Assembly: GCA_003218535.1 (NCBI GenBank)
Contig: QHNV01000050.1
Coordinates: 1 to 55,468 of the forward strand
Direction of reading: 5' to 3'
From: Verrucomicrobiota bacterium
GTDB taxonomy: Bacteria; Verrucomicrobiota; Verrucomicrobiia; Chthoniobacterales; UBA10450
Length of the DNA stretch: 55,468 bases
Shown piece by piece: positions 17,401 through 27,027 of the stretch. Position 1 is the first letter of the stretch. Every line of letters starts with the position of its first letter. Both the position numbers and the translations under genes were made by a program. The notes under the pieces were generated by a model. The model did no database searches. It was not told where the DNA came from and saw only the letters and a list, made by a program, of their open reading frames with translations.

Positions 17401-18959
17401 AAACCGCAACGGAGATCGACATTCAAACCGAGGGCGAGATGCCGCGGTTGCATTATCTCAATGTCGAGATTGGGGTGAAATCGTGGCTGCTCACAACTGA
17501 TCACAAGCGGATCGGGATTCTCTATCTGTGGACGATCCTTGTCTTCTTTCTAATTGCGAGCGTGGCGGCGGCGATGATGCGGATCGAATTGCTTACGCCG
17601 CAGGGCGATTTCGTCACGAACGAGACTTACAACAAGCTCTTCACTATTCACGGGGTGTTGATGGTCTGGTTTTTTCTCATTCCATCGATCCCGACTGTGC
17701 TCGGAAATTTTGTGATCCCGCCGATGATTGGCGGCGTGGACACCGGCTGGACGTTCTACACGCCCTACAGCACGACTTACGCGAACTCGCACGTGATTAC
17801 CATGGCTGGCGGCGTTTTTGTGGCCGGATTTTCTTCGATCATCACCGGCATGAATTTCATGACGACAATCCACAAAATGCGCGCTCCGGGGCTGACGTGG
17901 TTCCGGCTCCCGCTGTTCATCTGGTCGATGTATGCAACGAGCGTAATCCTGGTGCTGGCCACGCCTGTGCTGGCGATCACGCTCGCGGTGATGTGCGTGG
18001 AGCGCATTTGGGGCGTGGGCGTTTTCGATCCGAAGCTGGGCGGCGACCCGATTTTGTTCCAGCACATGTTCTGGTTCTATTCGCATCCGGCGGTTTACAT
18101 CATGATCCTGCCAGGCATGGGTGTGATCAGCGAATTGATCACCTGTTTCTCGCGCAAACGGATTTTTGGCTACGGCTTTGTCGCTGCGGCGAGCATGGCC
18201 ATCGCGGTTCTTGGATTTCTAGTATGGGGACATCACATGTTCGTGAGCGGCCAGTCCGTCTATGCCGGGATGGTCTTCTCGATCTTGAGTTTTTTGGTCG
18301 CGATTCCGTCGGCCATTAAAGTTTTCAATTGGACTGCGACATTGCACAAAGGCTCGATTTATTTCACCACGCCGATGCTTTACGCCCTCGGATTCATCGG
18401 GCTGTTCACGATCGGCGGAATGACTGGGCTGTTTCTCGCCACGCTCGCGGTCGATGTTCACGTGCACGACAGTTACTTCGTCATCGCGCATTTTCACTAT
18501 ATCATGGTGGGCGGAATGGTGATGGCGTTCATGGGCGGCCTGCACTACTGGTGGCCGAAAATAACCGGGCGTTTGTATCCGGAATTCGCCGGCAAGCTCG
18601 CGGCGATGATCACCTTTCTAGGATTTAATCTGACGTTCTTCCCGCAATTTATCCTCGGTTATCTGGGAATGCCGCGGCGTTACCATGCGTACCCGCCGGA
18701 GTTCCAGTTGTTCAATGTGCTTTCGACTGCGGGTGCGTCGATCCTCGGCGTCGGTTATTTGCTGCCGCTGATTTATTTTTTGTGGTCGCTAAAATTCGGC
18801 CGCGTAGCCGGGCCAAATCCCTGGCGCGCCACTGGACTCGAATGGCAAACGCCATCGCCACCGCCAAAACATAATTTTGAAAAAACGCCGACGGTTACCG
18901 AAAGACCGTACGGCTATTCGCCTGAAGAAGATGTCGATCTTCATCTCGCCAGCATCTGA
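17397..18959 (+). CDS. coxA: Cytochrome c oxidase subunit I (A2-type), internal block missing
   Basis: 520 residues, about 40 short of relatives. Heme and copper ligands are visible: His in [20 protein letters not shown], and HFHYIMVGG. The YSHPAVY sequence (no Glu at the usual HPEVY site) marks the A2 subtype, where a Tyr-Ser pair replaces the proton-channel glutamate. The text runs [10 protein letters not shown] directly into [13 protein letters not shown]. The family normally has a further about 38 residues here (IGAKDxAFPRLN plus a TM helix). That block, TM helix III, is absent in frame at about 17730-17735. As written the topology would be inverted downstream, so either the gene is dead or the sequence has lost bases. 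Confidence 0.93.
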   Translation: MKTATEIDIQTEGEMPRLHYLNVEIGVKSWLLTTDHKRIGILYLWTILVFFLIASVAAAMMRIELLTPQGDFVTNETYNKLFTIHGVLMVWFFLIPSIPTVLGNFVIPPMIGGVDTGWTFYTPYSTTYANSHVITMAGGVFVAGFSSIITGMNFMTTIHKMRAPGLTWFRLPLFIWSMYATSVILVLATPVLAITLAVMCVERIWGVGVFDPKLGGDPILFQHMFWFYSHPAVYIMILPGMGVISELITCFSRKRIFGYGFVAAASMAIAVLGFLVWGHHMFVSGQSVYAGMVFSILSFLVAIPSAIKVFNWTATLHKGSIYFTTPMLYALGFIGLFTIGGMTGLFLATLAVDVHVHDSYFVIAHFHYIMVGGMVMAFMGGLHYWWPKITGRLYPEFAGKLAAMITFLGFNLTFFPQFILGYLGMPRRYHAYPPEFQLFNVLSTAGASILGVGYLLPLIYFLWSLKFGRVAGPNPWRATGLEWQTPSPPPKHNFEKTPTVTERPYGYSPEEDVDLHLASI

Positions 18960-18974
18960 AGAGACGCGCCAACC

Positions 18975-19628
18975 ATGCACTCTACCACTGCCGCAGCACC
19001 GTTCGTTCACGAGCAGTTCGACGACATCGAGCAGCAACGCAAGGCGGCCAAGCTTGGGATGTGGATCTTTCTGGCGACGGAGGTGCTTTTTTTTGGCGGA
19101 CTCTTTTTGGGCTACACGGTTTACCGATTCACCTATGGGCACGTCTTCGTGCAAGCAAGCCGCAAGTTGGATGTCGTAATCGGCGGGACGAATACGGCCG
19201 TGCTTTTGATCAGCAGTTTGGTCATGGCGTTTTCCGTGCGCGCTTCACAGCTCGATCAACGCCGCAGGCTGGTCGGGTTACTGCTTGGGACGGCAGTACT
19301 CGGTTGCGTGTTTATGTCGCTCAAAGCGGTCGAGTACCACAAGGATTACGTCGATCATCTCGTTCCGCGTCTGGGTTTTAAATGGGTAGGCGCCGATCCG
19401 GGAAATGCCGAGCTGTTTTACTGGATTTATTTTGCCATGACCGGGCTGCACGCGATCCACGTCACGGTGGGCATTGGGATCTTGGTGGTGCTGGCGATGC
19501 TGGCGTGGCGCGGCAGATTCAGAAATGGAAATTACAATCCAGTAGAGATTGCCGGTTTGTATTGGCATTTTGTGGACATTGTCTGGGTTTTCCTCTTTCC
19601 GTTGCTCTATTTGGTTGGGCATCGCTGA
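18975..19628 (+). CDS. coxC: Cytochrome c oxidase subunit III
   Basis: 217 residues, five or so TM helices after a short polar N-terminus. Signature segments are [21 protein letters not shown], the conserved Glu in [22 protein letters not shown] and [19 protein letters not shown]. It lacks cofactors; in the family it stabilises subunit I and oxygen supply. It starts 15 bp after coxA and ends the cluster. No subunit IV (ctaF) or heme A synthesis gene (ctaA, ctaB) follows. Confidence 0.95.
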   Translation: MHSTTAAAPFVHEQFDDIEQQRKAAKLGMWIFLATEVLFFGGLFLGYTVYRFTYGHVFVQASRKLDVVIGGTNTAVLLISSLVMAFSVRASQLDQRRRLVGLLLGTAVLGCVFMSLKAVEYHKDYVDHLVPRLGFKWVGADPGNAELFYWIYFAMTGLHAIHVTVGIGILVVLAMLAWRGRFRNGNYNPVEIAGLYWHFVDIVWVFLFPLLYLVGHR

Positions 19629-19685
19629 CCCAACTCACATTTCAAGCGGATGCTGGATGTCAGGAGTTCATATTTGTGCCGCATC

Positions 19686-20477
19686 TCAAGCACCCTGCCA
19701 GCTGCTTGGACTGAACCAGCGCGATGGCGAGCCCGATCCAGAAACGCGAACTGCTTCCACGATTCGCTCCAACGCCGCTTCGTCCGCGTGGCTTATGAAC
19801 GCGCGACGCGCCGCGGCGATCTCGTCGAGAGATAAATTCATTGCCTTCAGAATTTCGCGATCATTGGCGCTCGGTGATTTGCGCAGCCTGCGAGGCGATA
19901 CGCGGGTCTGGAACTGCGAAACGGTTTCGGCTAATGCCGCACCGTTGGCTGCTCCGAGCAAATCGAGAAGATGTTGAAACTTGAGGTGGATCGGAATCGC
20001 CGCAAGATCGACATCCCGATTCACTGCAAAATCGCCCCGCGGCATCGCGACTTCATTGGAGGTGACGATGGAATGCCAAACATCTGCGGGCTGATAGTAT
20101 CCCATCTCGACACGGTAGGGGCCACTCCGCGGAGGAACTGTAACGTAGCAATTACCGGCCATTGGTTCGATGGCAAAGCTTTGTTGTTCGCCGCTGTCCG
20201 CCTGATATATCCGAAGATGAACTTGCCGATCTGTCGGCACTGTGTCCGCGAAGAGCGCGGGCCAATCGATACTCCAGTAAAGGAAAATTGCGCACGGATC
20301 GCGCGGGACCGCGACCAACACCGGCGCGCCGTGAACGGGCCGCAGCGTTATATTATCAAATTCCCGAACGATCCTCGCTGGCTCGGCTTCCGAAAGTACA
20401 ACGGGTCTATTCGAAATGCCAAAATCATGTGCAGGCTTCGACTTGCGCCACCGTCGTTTGGGATTTTTTCTCGACAT
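19686..20477 (-). CDS. DUF4912 domain protein
   Basis: 263 residues, cytoplasmic, with a basic N-terminus (MSRKNPKRRWRKSKP). A DUF4912 domain follows (about 45-150), with PVLVAVPRDPCAIFLYWSID and the aromatic YRVEMGYYQPADVWHSIVTSN. The C-terminal third is charged and helical. The family's function is not established; in other bacteria it occurs with glycogen and trehalose-type sugar genes. Here it is convergent with coxC and divergent from rfaE2. Identification rests on motif recollection. Confidence 0.75.
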   Translation of the reverse strand: MSRKNPKRRWRKSKPAHDFGISNRPVVLSEAEPARIVREFDNITLRPVHGAPVLVAVPRDPCAIFLYWSIDWPALFADTVPTDRQVHLRIYQADSGEQQSFAIEPMAGNCYVTVPPRSGPYRVEMGYYQPADVWHSIVTSNEVAMPRGDFAVNRDVDLAAIPIHLKFQHLLDLLGAANGAALAETVSQFQTRVSPRRLRKSPSANDREILKAMNLSLDEIAAARRAFISHADEAALERIVEAVRVSGSGSPSRWFSPSSWQGA

Positions 20478-20598
20478 CGCGTTCCAGATTCAAAGTTGGC
20501 TCAGTTTACGCAAAGGCCAACTGCAAAGAATGATGTAATTTCCTGAGTTGCGGTTTCAGGTAGCCGGATGCAACGCAACTGAGATTGTTAAAGAAAAG

Positions 20599-21084
20599 AT
20601 GAAGAGCAAGATCCTCGATATGGATGAACTAGCCGTGCGTGCCAGAGAATTGCGCACTGCTGGAAAAAGACTAGTCGCCACGAATGGCTGTTTCGATTTG
20701 CTGCACGTGGGTCACATCCATTATTTGCAAGCCGCACGCGCGCTTGGCGATCTGCTGGCCGTCGGTTTAAACGGCGACCGTTCAGTCCGCGAACTCAAAG
20801 GAGCTGGACGCCCGATTAATAATGAGCGAGATCGCGCCGAAGTGCTGGCCGCGCTGGAATGTGTCGACCTGGTCACGATTTTTCCGCAGACACGCGCGAC
20901 GTACTTCATCTCTGCAAGTAAACCGGCAATTTATGTCAAGGGTGGCGATTACACCACGGAAATGCTGAATGCGGAGGAGCGCGCGGCGCTTAAAAAAATC
21001 GGCGCCGAAATTCGCATCCTTTCGTTTGAAAAAAGTTATTCCACATCGCTGTTGCTTGAGCGATTGCAAGGGATCGGAAAGTGA
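20599..21084 (+). CDS. rfaE2: D-glycero-beta-D-manno-heptose 1-phosphate adenylyltransferase
   Basis: About 161 residues from ATG 20599, chosen because it sits behind the purine-rich AAAGAAAAG; a TTG at 20548 would add 17 unconserved residues. A nucleotidyltransferase of the HldE C-terminal type: TNGCFDLLHVGHIHYLQAAR (HxGH), AVGLNGDRSVRELKG, RPINNERDRAEVLAALECVD, and YVKGGDYTTE. It converts heptose 1-phosphate plus ATP to ADP-heptose for lipopolysaccharide core, so the organism is expected to make heptose-containing LPS. The kinase partner is not in the window. The stop overlaps the purN GTG (GTGA at 21081). Confidence 0.9.
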   Translation: MKSKILDMDELAVRARELRTAGKRLVATNGCFDLLHVGHIHYLQAARALGDLLAVGLNGDRSVRELKGAGRPINNERDRAEVLAALECVDLVTIFPQTRATYFISASKPAIYVKGGDYTTEMLNAEERAALKKIGAEIRILSFEKSYSTSLLLERLQGIGK

Positions 21085-21671
21085 AACTAATTCCTCTTGG
21101 CATTCTCGGTTCAGGAAAAGGAAGTAACTGCCGCGCAATCCTGGAAAGCATTCGGAGCGGCGCATTGGCAGCTGAAGTCCGCGTCGTGATATCGGATGTA
21201 TTCGATGCCCCGATTCTCGATATCGCCCGGGAATTTTCCATCCCAAATGCTTATTTGACGCCCGGAAAATTTCATACGCGACTGGAGCCGCAAGCCGAGG
21301 CCGAACTGGTGCGAATGCTTCGGGAGGCTAATGTCGAACTCGTGGTACTCGCTGGTTTTATGCGCATTCTGAAATCACCAATGCTGGAGGAGTTTCCCCG
21401 TCGAATCGTGAATATTCATCCGTCTCTGCTACCGAAATTTCCTGGACTCGAAGCGTGGAGACAGGCGCTGGAGGCGGGGGAAAAGATCACCGGTTGCACC
21501 GTTCACTACGTCGATGAGCAAATCGACCATGGCCGAGTCATCGGGCAACGGGAAGTGCCGATTTTGCCTAACGACACGCCAGAGACCCTTCATGCACGTA
21601 TTCAAATCGCCGAGCGCGAACTATATCCAGCAGTGATCGCTGCGTTCGCGCGGAAATATCAGGCCAGCTAG
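21081..21671 (+). CDS. purN: Phosphoribosylglycinamide formyltransferase
   Basis: 196 residues from a GTG coupled to rfaE2. It transfers formyl from 10-formyl-THF to GAR in purine synthesis. Motifs are LGSGKGSNCRAIL near the N-terminus (phosphate loop), LAGFMRIL, the catalytic NIHPSLLPKFPG (Asn/His), and VHYVDEQIDHGRVIGQ with the conserved Asp. Length is normal. The stop overlaps the convergent gpsA stop by 4 bp, so there is no room for an intergenic terminator. Confidence 0.93.
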   Translation: MKLIPLGILGSGKGSNCRAILESIRSGALAAEVRVVISDVFDAPILDIAREFSIPNAYLTPGKFHTRLEPQAEAELVRMLREANVELVVLAGFMRILKSPMLEEFPRRIVNIHPSLLPKFPGLEAWRQALEAGEKITGCTVHYVDEQIDHGRVIGQREVPILPNDTPETLHARIQIAERELYPAVIAAFARKYQAS

Positions 21672-22660
21672 GCTTGCTCCGATTTCTGTTCTCTCTGTAG
21701 CAATTCTTCCAGCGCTACAGTCGGCCTTTTCTGATCGTAAAGCATCGCGTACACCTGGTCGATGATTGGCGTATCAATATTCAATCGCCCCGCGCATTCG
21801 TAAGTGCTGCGTGTAGTAGAAATTCCTTCAGCTACCATTTTCATCGACGCAGCAATCTGAGCAGGCGTTTCGCCTCGGCCCAGCCGTTTCCCGACGGTGT
21901 AATTGCGGCTCTGTTCGCTGTAGCAGGTCAAAACAAGATCGCCCGCGCCGCTTAATCCATAAAAGGCATGGACATTTCCTCCCATGGCAACGCCGAGCCG
22001 GATCAATTCCGCCAGGGATCGAGTAACCAGCGCAGCTTTCGAATTATCACCCAGCCCAAGACCGTCACTGATCCCGGCCGCAATAGCGAAAACATTCTTG
22101 AGCGCCCCGCCGAGCTCGATGCTCGCGACATCCCGACTCGTGTAAATCCGAAAGCGGCGGCTGCCCAGGAATTTTTGAAGGTCCGCCGCGCAATCAAGAT
22201 CATTGCAGCCCACAACCGTCGCAGTAGGCAAGTTTTTCGTCACTTCCGCTGCCAGGTTCGGCCCCGACAATACACTGATTTTTCGCCCAGGAAAGATCTC
22301 GTCAAGAATTTGGCTCATCCGCATCCAAGTGCCGTACTCGATCCCCTTTGTACAACTAAGGAACACAGCTCGCGTACTCCGGACCACTTCCCGCAGGCCT
22401 GTAGCGACTCTGCGCAGCGCGATCGATGGCGTGGCAAAAGCGATCAGATCCGCGTCCGCGCAATCACGCAATTCAGAGGTGATGCGAACCGATTCCGGCA
22501 ACATAAGTCCGGGCAGGCAATCGCTGTTCTCACGCGTTTTTTGAATGCGTGCAACGCGGTGCGCCGTATTGCCCCACAGAGAAATTTCTCGCCCGTCTCT
22601 TCCCCATAGCCACGCCAAAGCGGTTCCCCAGCTGCCTGCTCCGAGGATTGCCGTCTTCAT
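21668..22660 (-). CDS. gpsA: NAD(P)H-dependent glycerol-3-phosphate dehydrogenase
   Basis: 330 residues. The N-terminal Rossmann fold has GAGSWGTALAWL. Conserved segments are SCTKGIE, LSGPNLAAEV, the catalytic Lys region ELGGALKNVFAIAAGISDGLG, and GLSGAGDLVLTCYS. It reduces dihydroxyacetone phosphate to sn-glycerol 3-phosphate for phospholipids. The ATG overlaps the plsY stop (22657-22660), linking it to the next enzyme of the pathway in one transcript. Confidence 0.95.
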   Translation of the reverse strand: MKTAILGAGSWGTALAWLWGRDGREISLWGNTAHRVARIQKTRENSDCLPGLMLPESVRITSELRDCADADLIAFATPSIALRRVATGLREVVRSTRAVFLSCTKGIEYGTWMRMSQILDEIFPGRKISVLSGPNLAAEVTKNLPTATVVGCNDLDCAADLQKFLGSRRFRIYTSRDVASIELGGALKNVFAIAAGISDGLGLGDNSKAALVTRSLAELIRLGVAMGGNVHAFYGLSGAGDLVLTCYSEQSRNYTVGKRLGRGETPAQIAASMKMVAEGISTTRSTYECAGRLNIDTPIIDQVYAMLYDQKRPTVALEELLQREQKSEQA

Positions 22661-23286
22661 TTACGCTTTTGAAAACGTGACTCGGTCCCCTTCGCTAGAC
22701 GGACGAGATTGGAGCGATGGCGGAAAACCACAAGGGCGGCGAGGCAAATCGAGAAGTAGAATAATAGTGCGTTGTGCGCTTCACTGCGACTGAGCACGAT
22801 GAAGATGACGATCGGCAAGGCTATTGCGGCTGTGATCGAGGCAACCGATACATAACCGGTCAATTTGAACACCACGAACCAAATGAGAGCGCCAACTAGA
22901 GCCGTCAGCGGCATCAACCCAAAAAGCGCTCCGGCTGAGGTGGCAACACCCTTTCCGCCCTTGAATCGCAGCCAAATAGGAAAAGCATGACCTACCACGC
23001 AAGCGACAGCCGCGATGATTCCGGTTAGTTCCGCGAGTTCCCCTGACGATTGAATGTGTTTGGCAAACAAGATCGACAGACGCACTGCGATCAACCCTTT
23101 GAGGAAATCGATGACGAAGACAGGATACCCGTAACGTTTCCCAAGGACGCGAGTGACATTGGTCGCTCCGATATTGCCGCTTCCTACCTTGCGAATATCC
23201 ACTCTTGCAAGCCGACCAGCCAGGTAACCGGCGGGAATAGACCCTAGCAAGTAGCTCGCAATCAGAATAATGCTAAATACAGGCAT
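22657..23286 (-). CDS. plsY: Glycerol-3-phosphate acyltransferase PlsY
   Basis: 209 residues, about five TM helices. Family motifs are SIPAGYLAGRLARVDIRKVGSGN (motif 1), the glycine-rich RFKGGKGVATSAG (motif 2), and a C-terminal RHRSNLVRLAKGTE. It uses acyl-phosphate to acylate glycerol 3-phosphate, the first step of phosphatidic acid synthesis. Encoded immediately upstream of, and overlapping, gpsA, which makes its substrate. Confidence 0.95.
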   Translation of the reverse strand: MPVFSIILIASYLLGSIPAGYLAGRLARVDIRKVGSGNIGATNVTRVLGKRYGYPVFVIDFLKGLIAVRLSILFAKHIQSSGELAELTGIIAAVACVVGHAFPIWLRFKGGKGVATSAGALFGLMPLTALVGALIWFVVFKLTGYVSVASITAAIALPIVIFIVLSRSEAHNALLFYFSICLAALVVFRHRSNLVRLAKGTESRFQKRK

Positions 23287-23314
23287 TTACGCGCGTAGAA
23301 GCAGCCCGTTTACC

Positions 23315-25071
23315 CTAGGTGGACATTTCAGGATGCAAGCCGTTCTTAACCAGCCAGATGGAAATAATCGCGATGTCGGCTGGCGTGATCCCGCTGATCC
23401 TCGCAGCTTGTCCGAGCGATGCCGGGCGTAGAGCTCCCAATTTCTGACGAGTTTCCAGACGTAGCCCCGGAATCCGGTTATAGTCCAAGCCGTCTGGGAT
23501 GATTTGACGCTGCCTTCCCTGCATCTGCCGGTTTTGCTCCGACTGCCGGGCGGCATATCCTTCGTATTTGAAATCATTTTCAAGCAATTCCCATAGGTAA
23601 AATGGCACTATCGGAGCCAGGTCGCGGGGGAGATGCTGGGCACTGAAGTCCGGCCGCTTAAGCAGCTGCGAGATCGGCGTACCTCCTAAACAAGTTTGCA
23701 TTGCGACTTTTCGGGCTTCCTCGAGGAGTCGCATTTTTTTCTTGAATTGCAACCAGCGTGTCTCCGCGACTAGCCCTGTGCTGAACGCTCGCTCAGTTAG
23801 GCGTTGATCAGCATTGTCGTATCGAAGAAACAATCGATCTTCGGCCCTGCTTGTAAACATGCGATACGGCTCTTCAGTTCCTTTCGTCACGAGGTCGTCA
23901 ATAAGGACCCCAATGTAACCCTCGCTTCTATCCAAAGCTTTGTTTCCAGGGTGTGGAACAACTGAATTGGCGGGAAATAATCGTATTCCACGGCATAGCC
24001 AGGACGCATGATTTCTGCCTTTTCCAAGGCCGGAATTGAATGAAGAAATTCAAGCTGAACGTCGTAAGGCAGACTCGTCGAAATCCCATTTACGTAGTAC
24101 TCCTCAGTATGGCGTCCCTCTGGTTCAAGAAAGAGCTGGTGGGAAGTTTTATCCGTGAACTTGACAACTTTGTCTTCGATTGATGGGCAATATCGGGGGC
24201 CGACGCCTTTAATTCGGCCGGCATAGAGAGGAGAACGGTGCAGGTTGGAACGAATGATTTCATGAGTCTCGGTCGAGGTGCTGGTAGTCCAACAGGGCAT
24301 TTGTTCCACGTGGAACTTTCCCTTCGCAGTATAATTCAGCGTGAATATATCATCCGAGCCTGCTCCTGTGATCTCTTCGTCATAGAATGCAAATCTCGGA
24401 GGCGGCTCATCTCCAATCTGGATGCCACAACGCGAGAAATCAATCGAGCGCGCATTGAGCCGGCAAGGCGTCCCTGTCTTAAAGCGGCCCACCTCAAACC
24501 CGAGCCGTTGCAGATTCTCGCTCAAGGTCGAGTGCGCATCGGCCATTCGTCCGCCTGGCTTACTGTTCTTCCCAACGTGTAGCAAACCCCGCAAAAATGT
24601 CCCGGAGGTAATGATGACAGTTCGTGCACTGATCTTCAAACCGAGATCGGTCTCCAGTCCGATTACCTGACCGCAATCTACGAGAATCGCCGAAGCTGTT
24701 GCTTGTTTTAGATCGAGGTTCGGTGTCCTCTCAAGGATCGCCTTCATTCGGAACTGATATGCCTTTTTGTCACATTGAACACGCGGTGCACGCACCGAAG
24801 CGCCCTTGGTTCGGTTAAGCATTCGGAATTGAATGCCCGTAGCGTCGGCATTTAAGCCCATAGCGCCACCTAGCGCATCGATCTCACGAACAATATGGCC
24901 CTTGGCTAATCCGCCGATCGCGGGGTTACACGACATCTGGCCGATCGTATCTAGGTTTTGCGTCAACATCAGCGTGCGACATCCGATTCGGGCGGCTGCC
25001 AACGCGGCTTCGATACCCGCATGCCCGCTCCCAATAACTGCTACGTCGTATTCTGTCGGTAGCTTAAACAT
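23315..25071 (-). pseudogene. mnmG: MnmG (GidA) tRNA-modification enzyme, internal deletion plus frame change
   Basis: The N-terminal frame (25071 down to about 23938) carries the FAD-binding VAVIGSGHAGIEAALAAARIG, QMSCNPAIGGLAKGHIVREIDALGG and FKTGTPCRL. It runs to YDYFPPIQLFHTLETK and then shifts. The other frame (23935 down to 23315) resumes with LDRSEGYIGVLIDDLVTKGT, then EPYRMFTSRAEDRL, and ends ISGITPADIAIISI. Compared with the family, about 43 residues between TLETK and the RSEGYIGV strand are gone, including the FAD-contacting AGQINGTTGYEEAAAQG segment, and the join is out of frame. MnmG with MnmE makes cmnm5U34 of tRNAs. As written the gene is broken at about 23932-23945. Confidence 0.9.
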
Positions 25072-25195
25072 TTCGAATGCCTCCGAATATGTTCTGACAG
25101 ATTTTCTTAGTGCTATCGAAAACCGCGCAATTACGTGCCCAAGGGGCGGCCGTGTAAAAAGGGAGTTCTTTCATAAGATACTTAACGTTAGAATG

Positions 25196-25957
25196 TTAAT
25201 ATATAGTGCTATTCCTATTCTGGTGGACCATCTCTTTCCCAGCCGGCATGTCCTCAAAGCCTTGCGATGCTTGTATGGCCCGATAAGCAATACGACCCAG
25301 GATCGCTAAAAGCAGCACTGTTGTAACAAAGGCTCCTCCCCATATCCAGTACTCGATGACTCGGGGGTAGTTCCTGCCGCGCGCTATTCTGAGCCCTAAT
25401 TGACCCAGTGTCCCTGCGTATGCATATAAAAAAAGTCCCGGAATCCGTCCGATGGAGGCCCACAGCATGTAAGTACCGAAGCGCACCCGCGTCAGGCCGT
25501 AAATATAATTTAGGAGACTGGTAGGAAAGAGAGGATGTAATTGACTTAGAAGAATGATCTTCCAGCCTTCGCGTTTCACAGCAGGCTCCAGCGCGAGCAG
25601 CGCGGAACCTTGTGAAAGCTTTCGCCTGAACCATCGTGTGGCGACCCAGCGGCTCAACGCAAATGAAACAGCGGTGGCGGCAACATTACCCACAAAAACG
25701 ATTAAAAAACCCCACCATAAGCCGAAAAAGAAGCCTCCGCCTACTGCCAGGACTCCCCCGGGAAGCAGCAGGATGTTACAAAGCGCAAAAAGCAAAGGAT
25801 AGCAAATCGCACTCCATATACCCAAGCTCATCACGCGCTGTTGTAGCGCCTCGGTAAAATCGACAATCGGGATAAAGCGCGAAAGCACTGAAATCAGCGC
25901 TACTGCTATCACCAACATTGCGAGCTGCCAGTAGATCGCTCGGCGAACCTCGGACAT
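25196..25957 (-). CDS. TVP38/TMEM64 (DedA-like) family membrane protein
   Basis: 253 residues with about six hydrophobic segments. The SNARE-associated/VTT core is visible: LLPGGVLAVGGGFFFGLWWG, VGNVAATAVSFALSRWVATRW, LLSQLHPLFPTSLLNYIYG and IGRIPGLFLYAYAG. Family knowledge: DedA/TVP38 proteins are implicated in lipid scrambling, including recycling of undecaprenyl phosphate, and in membrane homeostasis. Located between metF and mnmG on the same strand with 120-140 bp gaps, so co-transcription is possible but not shown. Confidence 0.85.
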   Translation of the reverse strand: MSEVRRAIYWQLAMLVIAVALISVLSRFIPIVDFTEALQQRVMSLGIWSAICYPLLFALCNILLLPGGVLAVGGGFFFGLWWGFLIVFVGNVAATAVSFALSRWVATRWFRRKLSQGSALLALEPAVKREGWKIILLSQLHPLFPTSLLNYIYGLTRVRFGTYMLWASIGRIPGLFLYAYAGTLGQLGLRIARGRNYPRVIEYWIWGGAFVTTVLLLAILGRIAYRAIQASQGFEDMPAGKEMVHQNRNSTIY

Positions 25958-26100
25958 TTTGAGATTCTGCGCGTTTCATAGGCTTCGCGCAAATTTCCGC
26001 CAGCTCAGTCGTCGCTTCTTGAGTGGGGAAAAGACAGGATCGAGGGCACCTGCGGCGACGCGCGAGCTGCACGCCTCTGACGTGCCCGAGATCGTATCGC

Positions 26101-27027
26101 TCAACTAACGGTCGAAACCTGTGCCTTTCGGCGACACGGAATGCCAAGGCTGTCAAAAATTACCCGCGTCGCGTCGGAGCGGTTGAGTGTATAGAAATGA
26201 ATACCGGCGACGTCGTTATCCAGAAGATCGTGGCATTGTTCCAACGCGAAATGAACGCCGACGCGCCTAACCATTTCAGGATCGTTTTGGCAACGCTGTA
26301 GAGCGCGCAGCAGTTTGGCGGGAAAGCGCGCGCCGCCCGCCAGCGCCGCTATTCGTTTGAAGCCACTAATGGAGGTAATCGGCATGATGCCAGCGATAAT
26401 GGGAATGTTGATGCCGACTAGCGCACACCGTTCGCGAAAATCGAGGAAATCGCGATTGTCGAAAAATAACTGAGTAACAATGTAGTCGGCGCCGGCATCT
26501 ACTTTCGCTTTGAAGTGATCCATTTCGAGCAACCGATTCGGCGTAGCGGGATGTCCCTCAGGGAAACCGGCCACTCCAATCCCGAAACCGCGGTGGTCCG
26601 GATGCGCACCGGACTGGTTGAACTGGCGAATGAATTTCACCAAATCGATGGCATGTTGGAACGAGTCCCGCGATTTATCGTAGGCAATTCCAGCCGGCCG
26701 ATCTCCGCCGAGCGCGAGAACGTTTCCAATGGCCGACTTCGCGTATCGAAGGAGAATGGCTTCGATCTCCTCTTCGTTGTGACAGACGCAGGTAAGGTGG
26801 GGAATCGGGTCGAGCTTTGTTGTGTGTTGAATGCGTTCGACGAGATCGTGAGTTAGATCACGCGTTGACCCGCCGGCACCATAAGTCACGCTGACAAAGT
26901 GCGGCATGTACGATTCAAGATCCCGAATCGTTTGATAGAGAATCTCGGCTGCCTCCACTGTTTTCGGCGGAAAGAACTCGAACGAAAACGTTGGGCCATC
27001 GCCTCGCAAGATGTCGGTGATATGCAT
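26101..27027 (-). CDS. metF: Methylenetetrahydrofolate reductase
   Basis: 308 residues, a TIM-barrel flavoprotein reducing 5,10-methylene-THF to 5-methyl-THF for methionine synthesis. Motifs are FSFEFFPPKT at the N-terminus, VSVTYGAGGSTRD, HLTCVCHN, NVLALGGDRP, FGIGVAGFPEGHP, DYIVTQLFFD and PIIAGIMPI. Length is normal. The ATG at 27027 abuts the stop of the upstream GIY-YIG gene. Confidence 0.95.
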   Translation of the reverse strand: MHITDILRGDGPTFSFEFFPPKTVEAAEILYQTIRDLESYMPHFVSVTYGAGGSTRDLTHDLVERIQHTTKLDPIPHLTCVCHNEEEIEAILLRYAKSAIGNVLALGGDRPAGIAYDKSRDSFQHAIDLVKFIRQFNQSGAHPDHRGFGIGVAGFPEGHPATPNRLLEMDHFKAKVDAGADYIVTQLFFDNRDFLDFRERCALVGINIPIIAGIMPITSISGFKRIAALAGGARFPAKLLRALQRCQNDPEMVRRVGVHFALEQCHDLLDNDVAGIHFYTLNRSDATRVIFDSLGIPCRRKAQVSTVS

